From the NCBI RefSeq assembly GCF_033958435.1, contig NC_134161.1, positions 10,850,001 to 10,914,000 on the forward strand: a stretch of 64,000 nucleotides of DNA, read 5' to 3'. This document shows positions 12,217-24,520 of this stretch, piece after piece. Under the pieces are notes generated by a model. It was not told the DNA's origin and made no database searches. It saw nothing but the letters and a program-made list of their open reading frames with translations. Position 1 is the first letter of the stretch. Each line of letters begins with the position of its first letter. The translations under genes were made by a program, and so were the position numbers. Source of the stretch: Carettochelys insculpta. Taxonomy: Eukaryota; Chordata; Testudines; Carettochelyidae.

Positions 12217-12886
12217 CTCAGGTGATATTTTACGCACAACGACATTGCTTTCATTCAGAATTTTCTCCTTTTATGGGGGACAATCCATTTTTTTTTTAGA
12301 ATTGCTGTTTGTTGTGGGGGTAGGAACAGAGTGAAAACCCCTTCCCCCCCCACATCCCCTCCCCATGCTTTAAGGGGTCAGAAAGACCAAGGGGAATGGA
12401 TGGAAAGAGAGCATGGATATGGTTAGGTTTCTCCAGCACAGGTTTGTCCTTGTCCAGTGCCATTTGGACAAGGTTACTGCATGTGAGGGGGCTGCTGGTG
12501 TTTTTCAATCTCTCCCTGAGCAGCAGCAGCCTGAATGGTTTGGTCGTGGGGGTTAGGAAGTGAATTTTTATTAAAATTGTTGGAATTCATGTTTCTTCCA
12601 CCTTTTTTCTCTCGTGTCCCAGGGAAGTAGCTGAATTCCACTGTCTCTTCCTTGCCAACCGTCCTGATGTTCAGGGACAGGACCTACAGTGGCAGGTCTA
12701 AATAGTTACTGGAGTTCCTCCATTATAAGGTCGCAGACATTGCCATGTTAGCTGTGTCTGTTTGTTTGTGACCCTTGATTTCTTTTTCCGTTTGCCCTGC
12801 TGTTGGGGTTGTGGAGTGCAGAGAGGAGGGTGGAACCACGTCGATGATTCCAATTTAGGATGGTTAATTGCTGAATTGATTTTCCA

Positions 12887-12907
12887 CCCCCCCCCCCCCC
12901 CCCCCCC
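12887..12907. repeat. Poly(C) tract of 21 bases
   Basis: A run of 21 consecutive C immediately followed by GGGG. On the minus strand it is a G21 run, able in principle to form intramolecular G-quadruplex structures. Length is probably variable and prone to sequencing error. Confidence 0.95.
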
Positions 12908-13204
12908 GGGGTGATCACTGGTGTGGAAACCCTGCACCTCTGGCCTGACAGTCCTGATAGGAAAGGCAAAAATTCATAGAACATTCTGGCTTGTACTTAA
13001 CAGATGCTCTCTGTAGCTGATATGAGTGTTTCCCCCCAGTGCCTGCCATTCCCAGACACACAATTTTTTTTCTACCATTGCAACACATTTGTTTAAACAA
13101 CTTAATCGTACTTGGCTGGTTGGAAGAAATTGTCTATAGACAATAAATTTGCCATTGTACTTATGGCTGCAAAAAGGATAAAAAAATAAATTAGATGAGC
13201 ATAA

Positions 13205-13315
13205 AAATTTCTGTTTATGAAAAGGTTGAGAAACATTGAGTTAATGTACCCGCTGGAAGAGCTCTGAGTACCCCCAGGGGTACATCTACCTCTGGTTGAG
13301 ACCCACTGCACTACA
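13205..13315. repeat. DNA-element end fragment
   Basis: Contains gtacccccaggggtacatct and ctctggttgagacccactgc, resembling the end sequence (ggttgagaaccactg) of hAT-type non-autonomous elements. Only one end is recognisable, so family and limits are uncertain. Confidence 0.4.
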
Positions 13316-15700
13316 GCAATATAAGATCTTTGTTTTGGTAGCAGCTGTTACTGCAATGGGTTTTCATGGTCAGTGTTAGCTGCTGGGGGGGAAAAGAAGT
13401 TTAACCCCCGCCCAGGTCAATAGTTGTCTGGAGCTTTTGGGTAGGTGTTATCAGCAAAATGAGACAGTATTTACTCCCCTTGCAGTGTGAAGTCTCCCAG
13501 CGCACAGACAGCAGGGATGAAGATGCGTATGTGACTTGTCTTATATTAGTGGTAGGCTTGAACCAAATCCCTGGCCCCACACGTCTGAACTTTGAGAAGT
13601 TTGGATCCAAGGCCAAGCTTTATGGCTCAGGCCTATCTTGACTAAGAGTTGGAGTTGGAGCCTGCAGAAAGAGTTTGCCAGTGAGGACAGACCAGTCAGC
13701 TCCAACTTCCTTTATTTCTCCAATTTCTCTGAACCTCTTGTGGTTCACCAGTTACTCCAGCCCAGAGCTGGCTGTTGATCCTTTTCTAGACAGGAATGTT
13801 TCTGAGCAACTGGAAAAAGAGAGACATGTATAAGCACTGTATAGATATGTAGAGAGACATAGCAGAAGCAATAGATGTAGATACATGGGATTCTGATATA
13901 TTTGCATGTACAGGGGACATGGTGGGTGGTGAGAGGTATTTGGTACAGGTGGGTTTGGGGAGAAGGCAAGGGAGGGAAAGGGGTAGAAGCAATAACTGTC
14001 TGAGCAGGGTGTGGGAAGGAGACAGACGTGGAGCACTCCTCTCAGCTGCTCCATGTCACAGAGGCCTGACATGCATATTTTTTTTTTCCTTTAACCTCAC
14101 CCCTGGACCTGCTGTTTTCTCTCTAGCCATTGCAAATCATTTACAGCACTGTATCATGCCACCACGGTGGCAGAAATGGATCCAACAACCTCTGAAGCTC
14201 CCTGCCCAGGCCAGCATTGAGAACTGCAGGGCACCCAGGCAAAGCCTGTCAGAGTTCATTCACGTTAGCTGGCTTAGGGAGCTGCTTGAAACAGGTATTT
14301 AGCCCAAGCCCCGTCTGGACTGGGAAAGATCCAAGGAGACAGACAGGAGCAAGGCCGCTTGAGCTGGAGCTCAAAGTCAGTGGGCCTTGAATCCATGAGG
14401 CACCAGGTTCTCCTGAGTCCAAGTAGACCTTCACCCATGGGTCTTTGCATATGGACTGCAGCAGGGAGAGAGGGCCACTGAACAGAGGATGTGAGATTGG
14501 GAGTCAGCAGGGCGAGTCAGTGGCTGCTCAGGTAGCATCCATTTCTTCACAGACATAGTGAAAACTCTGAGGTGCATTCAGGGATCCCAGCAGGGCGGGG
14601 TCTTTGGACTGAGATGAGGATGAAGAGCTGTTGTGTTGTTTGCTAATGAGCATCTGACCTGAGGGGAATTTGAAGCATGGAAAACCGGCAGCATTTACTG
14701 TGCGATCCTCAGAGAGGTCACAACTACACCCCAATGTGAGTAGGAACTGATTAGTTGTGCCTCTGGTGTCGGACAGAAGGCTGTCAGCACAGCTTCTCAC
14801 TTGGCAATACAAAATGGCAGCTTATTTCAGTCTCTTCTCTGCTCTTGGCACAGGAGTGAGGGGTGGCTGTGCCTCCTGTTGTCCAGCCAGGGTTACCCTT
14901 TTCCTGGCAGGGCTGGGAGCTGTATTAGTATGACTAGCTCCAGGGTGTGCATGCACGGGGTGGTGATTATAGTGTCAGACAGATGTACTCACCATGCAAG
15001 GAGGTTTGAGAATATCTGCCACATCTTGCCATCTGAGTTTGCTCCCTGTGGTGTGGTTGAAAGTCATTGGTAAGGGAAGTGACTTGTGTTAGGTGAGGTG
15101 TAATGAATAATAGCACAGTTGTTCACGGTTCTGGTGTCCATTTAATGGAGAACAAGAGTGGAATTGTGATCTCCCTGTGTTTGCGCAAGTGTAACTCCAT
15201 TGACTGGATTGGGGCTTATACTTCTCTGTAGGAGAACTGGTTTCCAGGGGTTCAGTGACCAGGTGCCGCTCCCATTGATTCAGTGAACTTACACATACTT
15301 ATGCTTGGTGTTCGTTTCCACATCTCTGCTTATGTGGTCTCCTGACTATCTTACATTCTTTGGTAGAGGACCTCTGTCTGAGCAGCTCTTAGACTGGCTG
15401 CCAGAATTGCTGGGCACAGGCTCTGCTGTCGACAGGAAGCATGTATGTTCAAGGGGAGATCAGGAAAGGCAAGTATATAAATTTTTTTCACTACAGCAAA
15501 TGTTTTGCTGTGTCATTTAAGGACACGTAATTTTTCCTTTGTTTTTATGATGTTTTGTAAAACACACAAGTCCTTTTATTATAAAATGCCTATTGATTTT
15601 ACTCCCTGGTTGCTTCTGAGGAGATGCAAAAAACCCCCTTTTTAGCTGTTCTTTTCAGAAACGCTTTTGTTCCTTGATTTGATAAACGTAGCATTCTACA
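13316..15700. other. Unique non-coding sequence
   Basis: No exon with both splice borders and no repeat that I recognise. Several open frames of 60-127 codons lie here (for example 13919-14302) but lack splice sites, conserved motifs or a consistent neighbour. Confidence 0.4.
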
Positions 15701-15711
15701 TGCCAGATTGC

Positions 15712-15812
15712 ACCAATGGTCAGTTGAAACCTAGAGGGGAGGTGGAATCTCCATCAGTGGAGACATTTAAGGGCAGGTAAGGTAGAGGTCTATCAGGAAT
15801 GGTCTAGAACAG
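15712..15812 (+). repeat. CR1 LINE 3' fragment, left part
   Basis: Contains ggaggtggaatctccatcag, tggagacatttaagggcagg and gtctatcaggaatggtctag, the typical 3' end of sauropsid CR1 copies. The final CR1 piece is found about 650 bp further on (16473-16515), so this copy is interrupted. Confidence 0.85.
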
Positions 15813-16049
15813 GGGGCGGCAACCAAAACATCAAGAACAGCCTTTTTTCTTTTGAATTGTGTAAAACAACTCAATAATTCAAGAGCCACAATGCGTGTGA
15901 ATATGACATGGTCCTTAGTAAATAATGTCAGACCATACATTTTGTAACCCTTACTTTAAGAACAGCACGCACACAGTGATTTGTAATGCCATACGTATTT
16001 ACTGTAGGATGGGCACCAACATTTTACATATTCTGTTTCCTCACACTTT

Positions 16050-16095
<46 letters not shown>

Positions 16096-16472
16096 CGCCA
16101 ACTTCCTGACTTTCACTCCTGCCTACTTTCATTCTGCCAATTTTACTTCCCATTTAAAATCGGTTTTCTTTCCTGAAATGGGTGTTGCCCTTCACAGCAG
16201 CAATCTCACATGCTTCCTTTTCCTTTTTGAAATCAAGACTTTATTTGCAACACAATCAAAACACAAATAGAGCATCATATCCCACAACGCACTGCACATG
16301 TTAAAGGGGGAAGTTATCCAATGTTTCGAGATCGTGCATCATTTGCTATTTAGATCTGAGTTGTTCATTGTTGGGCTTTTAGACATTCACCGTTTTATTG
16401 AAAATAATCTGGAGGTTTTTTGTTTTTGTTTTTTTTTAAACTTCGCAATTATAGGGTCAGGAGCCACAAAGA
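15813..16472. mobile_element. Insertion splitting a CR1 tail (hAT-like?)
   Basis: This segment separates two parts of one CR1 3' end. It begins agggggcggcaaccaaaac, which resembles the CAGGGGTCGGCAACC end of hAT elements, and repeats 'aagagccaca'/'aggagccaca' near both borders (about 15881 and 16460). A clean inverted end is not visible on the right, so it may be degraded or a different repeat. It contains the (GT)21 microsatellite. Confidence 0.5.
16052..16093. repeat. (GT)21 microsatellite
   Basis: Forty-two bases of uninterrupted GT dinucleotides inside the insertion that splits the CR1 copy. Confidence 0.97.
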
Positions 16473-16515
16473 TGACTGGACTCTATGACCTCTCAAGGCC
16501 CCTTACAATTCTAGT
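16473..16515 (+). repeat. CR1 LINE 3' fragment, right part
   Basis: gactggactctatgacctct followed by caaggccccttacaattcta is the extreme CR1 3' region (canonical form: gactagatgacctc...gtcccttccagccctag). It continues the fragment at 15712-15812. Confidence 0.85.
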
Positions 16516-19500
16516 GTCACCTGAATCTACAAAACTAGTTTACTCCTGTAGTGACTTTTGTGCGAAACTTCATGGGGGCGGAGGGGAACCTGCTCTAAAT
16601 CACCTTTTTGTGTAGGGTTCTTATTTTGGGGGGAGGGGCAAGGAGAGTTTGTCTGGTTTTGAAGTCCCAAATGCTGAGCGCAGGACTCCTGCAGACTGTC
16701 ACTTGTAAGCTGTGGCGCTACAGTTGACCAGCTTTGTCATGGCTGTGATGTTTGCAATATTGCAGCAACATGCCAAGCTGCTGCCGGACACTAGCTCAGA
16801 ATGATGTGATGCCAGCACAATATAAGTGGTATATTTCTGCAAGTTATTGAACGGCCTGTCCCTCTAGCTTAATGAATTGTTTCACCTTTGACCCCTCCAA
16901 AAAGGCAGCAGTAAATGGTCTTCGGTCTATCCAAAAGCAGCAAATGCTGTATCTGTAAAAGAGGAAACATTAACGGTTGTGTGAACAGTGAAGTTTGCAT
17001 TGTGTGTATCAACTAGAGGTTTGCAAGTGCTTTTTTTTACATAAAATTAGGTAAATTCTGCTCTATCTTAACCCTCTATCAATTCAGAATACCTCAGTAG
17101 ACTTGGTTCCTGCAGATTTACACCTGCATGTTCTAGAGCAGAATTTAGCATGGTGAAAGTACGCTTTCCAAGGGTCTTGAAAAATCGGTGTATTTAAAAG
17201 GACGCTATCAACTTCCAAATCACATTGTTGTCTAGAAACATTGTACATGCTATTGTCATAAGTCACCATGAAGGTGAGAATGTCTAACAAGTGAATTGTC
17301 AGCACAAGGTGTACAGTCAGTTTAATTGTTTAGTTTGTGGCCAGTTGTCACGTGCAGGACTTTTAACAGAAATCACTGTGCGTGGTCTTGTGTGCGCCAT
17401 GCAACAAGGTGATTACCAGTAGCAGCAGGTGGTTGTGTGCACAGGAGAGATGGAGATTGAGTTCCTATTTCCATGATGACTTGATTTGTAGTATCTCGCA
17501 TGAGTCCCTTCTCTGCTCCATGCCTCTGTGTACCCACTGCACAGGCATGCATATAGTGCCTCACAGAGAAGATTGTGAAGTTCACTCATGTTTGAAAAAC
17601 ATTTTACCATCTCCAGGATGATGGTAAATCCACTGTATGAAAGACTTGTTCCAGCTGGGAATGTGTTGGTATGTAAGGCAATGTCCCTGTGGCAATTGAA
17701 GAATTAGATTTAATTTTGCACTAGTACATACGTACGTACGCCCCCCGCCCCCAACTTCACTTTCGTGTTAGTAACACAAATCCCAGTTTGGAACTATTAA
17801 TGCCCAGGAAATGCTCATGAAGCCTTAGTCTGGCCTCCAAGAAGGGGGCTTGAAGCAGTTGAATTTGGATGAGGGCTGGGAACGAGAGAAACTAAGTACA
17901 AATCTTCCCTGCCCTCTCTGCAGGATGTATTACTCCATGCAGGAAATGCTCTTTGCCAGTTTATTGTTCTATCCCCATCATTGACCCTTTTACAATCCCC
18001 TCAGGTCGTCTGTCTTGTTAGGCATCTCTGTTCCTTGTCTTCTGTATGGCAGCACATACCTCACCCAGTTTGGCTGGGTAACCTCAGGACGTGTGCAATG
18101 GAGAAGACCTCCCTGTCCTGAATTCTGAGGGCTCTGGGAATTTGCTAAATGCATGGCTTAGAAATTTAAGTAAGGTGGGGCAGGGAGGGGAGCCGGATGT
18201 GGGTTGTTGTGGGTTTGGGGATTTAGATGTTGAAAGCATGCTTTGGGGGTATTACGCATGGATTTTTAATTTTTTTTTAAAGGTGTAGTGTTCTTGTAAC
18301 GTCCAAGCAATGGGGGGGGTGGCTGCCAGCTGTTTGCCTCGGGACGGAGTCTAAGGGCGACAGAACGCTTGCAACTTCTACTGAAGTCAGGTGGCCTTCG
18401 AGTCTCAGGTGTTGGTCTGTCCTCTGACAGGGCATCGCACAATGCGAGGAAATGCCTCCTGAATGGCTGGAAGCTCCGGGGAGGTATGGAATGAGGGATG
18501 GGATGCCACATAGCTGCCACTGTATATGAGCACAGGAGCTGGGAAACCATGCCTCTTCTGCTCCCTGCTGGATCCAGGAACCTCCTTGATTCTCCTTTCA
18601 TTCTAGGCAGAGCTAGATTTGGAGCTGGAATCTGTCTTTCCAGTGCCCTGGTGCCAACCCAGTTTAGCCCTGGATGTTACCAAGAGGAGGAGAGTTTGGC
18701 CCAAGATTCTGGCTGACCAAAACCACAGCGTGTCTCAACAAAGCAGGAGGTCGTCTTTTCTAGTTCTCCTGAGGAATAAATAGACCTGTAGGGGCTTTGC
18801 ATCTCCCTGGAGAAGTTGATCCTGCAGCCTTACGTTGCATGTGCATTCCCTGTTGTGTCTGAAACAGCAGGTGACCATGAAACGGACTGGACAGACCACA
18901 GTGTCTCTGCAACCCCACAAATACATGATCCTTGTATATTAAAAATGGCTTTGTACATAAAACAATATAATATATATTTACTTTCTATTTTAAACAGGGA
19001 GGGAAATAAATAAGAAGTATTTAAAAAGAAGTAATTTACTAATAGGCATCTGAAGTGTCCATGAGGATAGAGAAGAGAGGCTGTTGGAGGTGGAGAGAAT
19101 CTAACAGCAGGAGCAGCGCTAGTATGTTTGATTTGTGTTGCGTTTAGAGTTCTCCACTTCATCCATAGATGAATATAGCTAAATATATATTAATTGTAAG
19201 TCCCATAGTTTGCTTTATTTTTGTGCTCATGCTCAACTCCATCTTGAGCAGTGCAATATCTTGGGGTGATTGTGGGCTTTGGGACACAACAGATCTTCTG
19301 CGTGGCCCAAACAAATTGTCCCAGCTGAAAGTTTCCTCTGGATCAGGTCCATTTGGATACAGAATTCAGGTCATCTTTTGCTCTCGCTGGAAGCACGGGG
19401 GTGTTGGGCAACAGCCGGTTTGGATTACTTACTGTATGAGCTTCAAATCTGTCTGCTCCACGTTGGTTAACGCAGTTTGTGCCTGCGGTGCAGCTTATCT

Positions 19501-22500
19501 GTGAAGTGCATTTCAGTTGTCGCTCTTGTACTTTATCTCTTCAGTTTTTTAAATTTAAAAAAAAAAAAACGGAGGGGGAGAATGTTTAAGCTAGCAGAGG
19601 TTGTACGGCTGACGAGCTGGGCCTGCAAATCTTGCATAGTATTACAACATTTGTTTTTGCCGTTTGCTGCTTGTGAATGGATCTGCAGGCTTGTGGATGC
19701 CTCCTGTGAGGGGATAGGTAATCTGCTGCTGACATGAATTAGGATTGACTGCAATGAGGAGAAGGTCCCTGTGGCTGTATTTCCACTTTAGACCAAGTTT
19801 ATCATTTGTTTTTCAGAGAAGGGAATTTGTCCTTTATTTTTAAAGCCTTTTAATTTGGAAAACAAAGGAGCCCTTTAGTTATAAATTAAGAAATTCAAGT
19901 TCCCGGTCACCTCTGCAGTTGGCAGGGAACAGAAATGGCTGTTTTCGCAACCCGGGGGAACAGCCTCTGCTTCGGATGAACTGGGTCTGGAAGGGCCTGA
20001 GAGGAAAGTTGGATATGGTAATGCCAAAGATGATGCAGTTCCTCTGATCTGCTCTAGCCACTTCCTGAGCTTCTCTAGATGTAGGAGGCCCTAGAAGGGG
20101 CACACCATTACCTTGCTGTGGCTTCTTTTGGCTCCCAAGCCTTGTAGTTCTTCTGACTCTACGAATGTTGGTTGCCTTCACAGAATCTGCAGAGAATTCA
20201 TGTCTTAATAACTGGGACAATTGGAGCTGTTGGCATTTGTAGTTGGCATTTAAAGATGATATATTTTGTTCAGCACATTGAAATGGAGCAGATCTCAGCA
20301 GCTACAGACTTTTACAGGCCTCCAGCTTCCAAGGCGGAAGCCAGGATTTAAGTGGATTTAATTTTTGTAAGTTTGTGAAGGCATGGAGCCCCTCATGTGA
20401 CCTGCAGACAGCCTCAGTTGGGACCATGTTGTCTGTAGGTTTCACACCATGTCACGGGATTCATTTGCACACTGTAGCAGAGCATCGTGTATCTAGGAAA
20501 TTATAAACCTGTTCTAAAAGGATCTCGGACTTTGAAGCCTCGGTAGGTGTCCTCTGGGACTGCCTTTTCCTGTCCCTCTGACCAAAGGTTCGGTCCATGG
20601 TACAAGCAGAGAGAGTGCAGGTGTAGTATTAATTCGCCACAATTCCTCCTGCTCTGCAGGGTGAATTCCGTGAAATAACCCACCATTCCAGAACGATGAC
20701 AAAACCCCACTCCCTTTCTACGGGAGTTTTAATAACTGTTTTGCAGGTGCAATAGAGTCTCCTACTGAAGTTCTCTTCAGTTTTTCTTTAAAGCAATAGT
20801 GAACCAAACCAGGACAAAACTCAGAATTTGGGTGAGAGAGTGGATGAGTCAAGGGTGAAGGTAACTTCTGGAGGACTTGGACTCTTTTTCTAAACTTAAA
20901 GCAAAAGACTGCTCACTCTAGGTATCCATGGCATGTTCCCATTGCTGCCTGCCGCCTGTGTCACTCTGCCAAGATTCCACAAGCAGAGCAAAGCAGAAGA
21001 TAGAACTGAGATCTGTGGTGGTGTTCATAAATTCTCACAGTGCTGGGGGATTGTCTTTGAGACAAACTGAGTCTATTGTGGCTAGCAGCAAAACTCTGAT
21101 AGACTTCCCTGAGACGGAGGATTGACTGAACGCCCTTGAGAAATGGGTGACCTGCTTGCAGGACTGAGCAGTGGGAAGGCTGGGGTTCTCATCCTGACTC
21201 TGATGCTAGTTTCCCAGAGTGCCTTTGGGCCTGTGCAGTGGGGACCAACCTTACCTGCGTCCCTTCCAAGGTGGAGGATTAAGGAGTTAATGTTTGTGCA
21301 AAGCTTTGAGGCTGGAATCTTGGCCTTGTAAAGTTCTAAGTAGCAGTATTATTGTGGAGTTTTAGCTTTTGGCTCCGTCTACCTCTCTTTCTCTTCCTCT
21401 CTTTGGGTATCTGACTGCACCACTGGAGTTTGTGGGAGTTTTGCCTCTGAGGTCAGTGGGCAGGCCTCAGATGAATTAAGGGGAGGTACTGGCTGCTGTT
21501 CCGATAATGCTCTAAAGGCAGAGGCTTGCTCAGAACTTACAACCCGTCCAGTCTGCAGCTTCTTGGGAATTTTTGTCTGACTTTGAGGTTGAGCCAGTGG
21601 CCAGATTCTGAGCAAAGGGCTTTGCCCTTCACAGCGGTACAAGCAAAAGTGTGGGTCAGAGAAATGGTAGCATTGAAAGGATTTCTGGGTCTACCTAGCA
21701 TGGCCTCTGACTGCTCCTCCCATCGCTGGTGCTGTGGCCAGACTCACTCATTGACGGGTGCTCTGACTCCCATTGATGTGGCCGGGTAATTCCCATCGCT
21801 GAGTCCATGTAGAACTGTAAATGATGGGTGTCCTCCTACCGGACTGTGGTCCAAGTGTGTTTCTATGTGGGTGACTTTCTCCCCACTCTGCAGAGAAACC
21901 AGGCACAGCATGCTTTAAAACCTGCTGGAGGCCATGTAAACTCCCATCTTGCCTCGCCTCTCTTGCCACATCTCTTCGTGGAAATGGCTCGGCCAGGAGC
22001 CAGGGGAGTTGCCCAGGGCAGTAGAATTCTTCGTGACCTACGAGGAGCATTCAAACTTGAGATGTTGCATTGATCTATGTCTATGCAGGCTAGGGAGCTT
22101 GTTCTGCCCTCACTGCTTCACTTACTTGTCATGGGCCATTCTGGGCTTCAGGGTTAAGAGCCAGCTAGCAATAGTCTGGCTGACCTGAAAAGTAAGGGAT
22201 TGTGGTTGAGAAGCTCTTTGTATCCTCTCCACCCCAAACCTTGCTTGGTGGTGGAGTAGGAAGGGATGCATCCTCCAGGGAAAAACAATCGCCCTTCTCC
22301 TCCATAGTAAAAAAAAAAAAAATTGTCAACTGCTCGCAGTCGTCGTCTTTGCGTGTGACTTTCTAGCTAGGGGAAGGGAAAGCTAAGAAGGAAAGAGTGA
22401 AGCTGGGGGGAAAACACTGGAAAACAGACCTCAACCTCTTCCATCTGTTTCCTTATCCCAAAGGGGCTGCAAATCAAGCAAGTGCTTAAGCGGGCAAAGA

Positions 22501-23754
22501 GTACAAAGCCCACTGGAGGTTGTCTAAGGGAAGTCATCATCATGTTGAGCAGGCTCCAGTCCCTTTTTCAAGAATTTACCTTGGAAGATTTCTGGAGTCC
22601 CCCAAGAAAGTTCTGCAGCTTGGTGGGGTGGTATCGTGAACCTTGCCAGTAAGCTATGCCGCACTGTCACAATCTTTTTCCAAAACTAGCCCAGTACACC
22701 AGTCTCTGTCCTGGGGTGATCCCATCCGGCTAAAGCATTAATGTAACCCGTCTAGGAGGGGTAGGCATGCGAGGAGCGGAGACCCTTGGACATGGTGCAG
22801 TTTATTTTTTAGGTGTCACCTCTTAAGTTTCTTGATATTTTATCCTTTTTTCAAAGGGAGTTTCTCCAGTTCCATGCCAGCATTTGTTTGGCGCCAATCG
22901 CTGAGAGGTCAACGAAAAGCACGTTGGATTGATTAGCAGTAAACGTGAAAGATTGAACAGTAAAAAGGAAAAGCACTTTTCCCAGCTCCCTTGTTTTCTT
23001 CTGTTCAGGTGAGTGGCTGACCACTCACCTGGAGTGTGGGGCACTCAATCTGCGCTATTTTTGGTTTTTTCATTGGAGGCAGAGGCATTGCCAGCTTTCT
23101 TGTTTATCCTACCTTCCTGCCCCCTCGCCTGCCAAAATCACTTACAGAAAAAAAAAAAAGAGGAAAAAATAATGTCGAAAAGATGTTTATGAAGCACACT
23201 TTCTACAGTAATATTTAACCCTCTTGATGCCAAATGCAAACCAATGACACCTCATTTCCAGCCTGATGCTCTAAGGTGTAGGAAGTAACCTTGGAGACAA
23301 GCGTCCGTCCACCAGCCCCAGTGTCTGTTAGTCTGTTGCATCCACTTCAGCACCATGCATGCTTTTGTTGTGGTTCTTGCAGGATGGGGGGATTTGGTTT
23401 TGATGGTACTTCGGGGAACGTTAGGATTTTTAAAAATTCTGAAAATGACAGAGGAAATGAACACAGTTAATCACAAAGGTCTTTCATCAAGGGCACTGTT
23501 ATCCCTGGTGAACTCACATGTAAGTGCTCTATAGGATCAGAGGTGAGTAAGGTGAATTTACAGTTTTTTTCCCCTAGCACTCCTTTAAGTTAGATCTACC
23601 AAATGGCTGCTTGTTCGGAGTGCCCCGTCCATCCTCCTGCCCAGATGCACTTAAAGGCCTACCATATGCTTCAGGTCACAGTCCCAAACAATGTACCCTG
23701 TAATCTTTTCCATCTGTGTGCAGAATAATATTTTACATGCACTGAGGACTGCAC
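16516..23754. other. Unique non-coding sequence with simple repeats
   Basis: No exon was recognised. Simple features include a tacgtacgtacg run near 17730, an A/T tract at 19552-19570 and an A14 run at 22309-22322. The rest shows no repeat I can name. The open frames here are short, overlap on both strands and lack splice borders. Confidence 0.4.
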
Positions 23755-23885
23755 AGTGTGCACCACCAGTAGAAACACAGAACCTAGCTGTGGCTACTCT
23801 GCCAATCAGCAGGACAGCATTTGACTCTTGCACAAGCACACAGCTTACAGGGAAAACTGGTCCCGGTCCCAATCCCACTTCTACT
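23755..23885 (-). repeat. Interspersed repeat, 'ccaccagtagaaac' family
   Basis: Contains gcaccaccagtagaaacaca, then a segment like cagctgtggctactctgcca and aagcacacagcttacaggga. The same order occurs at 43820-43945, and in the opposite orientation at 44345-44530 and 47190-47310, so this is a dispersed family with four copies in the window. Its class is unknown to me; the strand given is arbitrary, chosen opposite to the 44.4 and 47.2 kb copies. Confidence 0.6.
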
Positions 23886-24484
23886 CAGTGTTTGTTCACA
23901 AAGGCCAGTGCAAAGCTTGACAGCTGCTGACTGCAGAGTGGACCTGGACAGGTGAATGATCTTAGAAATGCTTTTTTCTTCCCCCGCTTCATTTGTTTCC
24001 CTCTAGGGACTTTTCGTAAACGTCCTTCCTTCTTTCCCGTGGTCAGTAACTACATAGGGTTCTTTTAGAACGACCCTGCTCTGGGACATGGATAAACTAT
24101 TTAGCACTCTTAGTCTGAAAATTTGAAGGAAAAAAAAAAAAGTTACCTTCGGACTTCCTCCGCAACTGTGTGGACATTCTGTTTGCATTTCTCTTGGGGG
24201 AAAGCCTAACAGAAATTTAATAACAAATGATCACCTTTCTCTTGGTCTCTTGAATCATCTTATGAAGTTTAATAGACAATTATATCCCTGTAGAATTCTG
24301 TAGGGTAGTTTGAAACTCCTATATAAAGCTTCTCTTTTTCTATTCAATCTGATAAGTTTGTACAGTCTGTGGAAGCCTATTGAACTTCCATAGACCCCTA
24401 GTGGTTTAATTCCCCATTAAACCGGCGAGACTTTTCTTTAGAATTACAAGTGATCTTCTGTTGTGTTGGGTATTTTTTCAATTT

Positions 24485-24487
<3 letters not shown>

Positions 24488-24520
<33 letters not shown>
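24488..24520. repeat. Poly(T) tract of 33 bases
   Basis: Thirty-three consecutive T. On the minus strand this is an A33 run and could mark the tail of an old minus-strand retroposon, but no recognisable body lies at 24521-24700. Confidence 0.9.

Noticed and set aside
16046..16100. CRISPR-like or other array at the GT tract
   Set aside because: It is a plain dinucleotide microsatellite; no spacer-repeat structure exists anywhere in the window.
24488..24520. T33 tract considered as the tail of a minus-strand processed pseudogene
   Set aside because: The adjacent sequence at 24521-24700 reads as unique AT-rich DNA with no coding frame.
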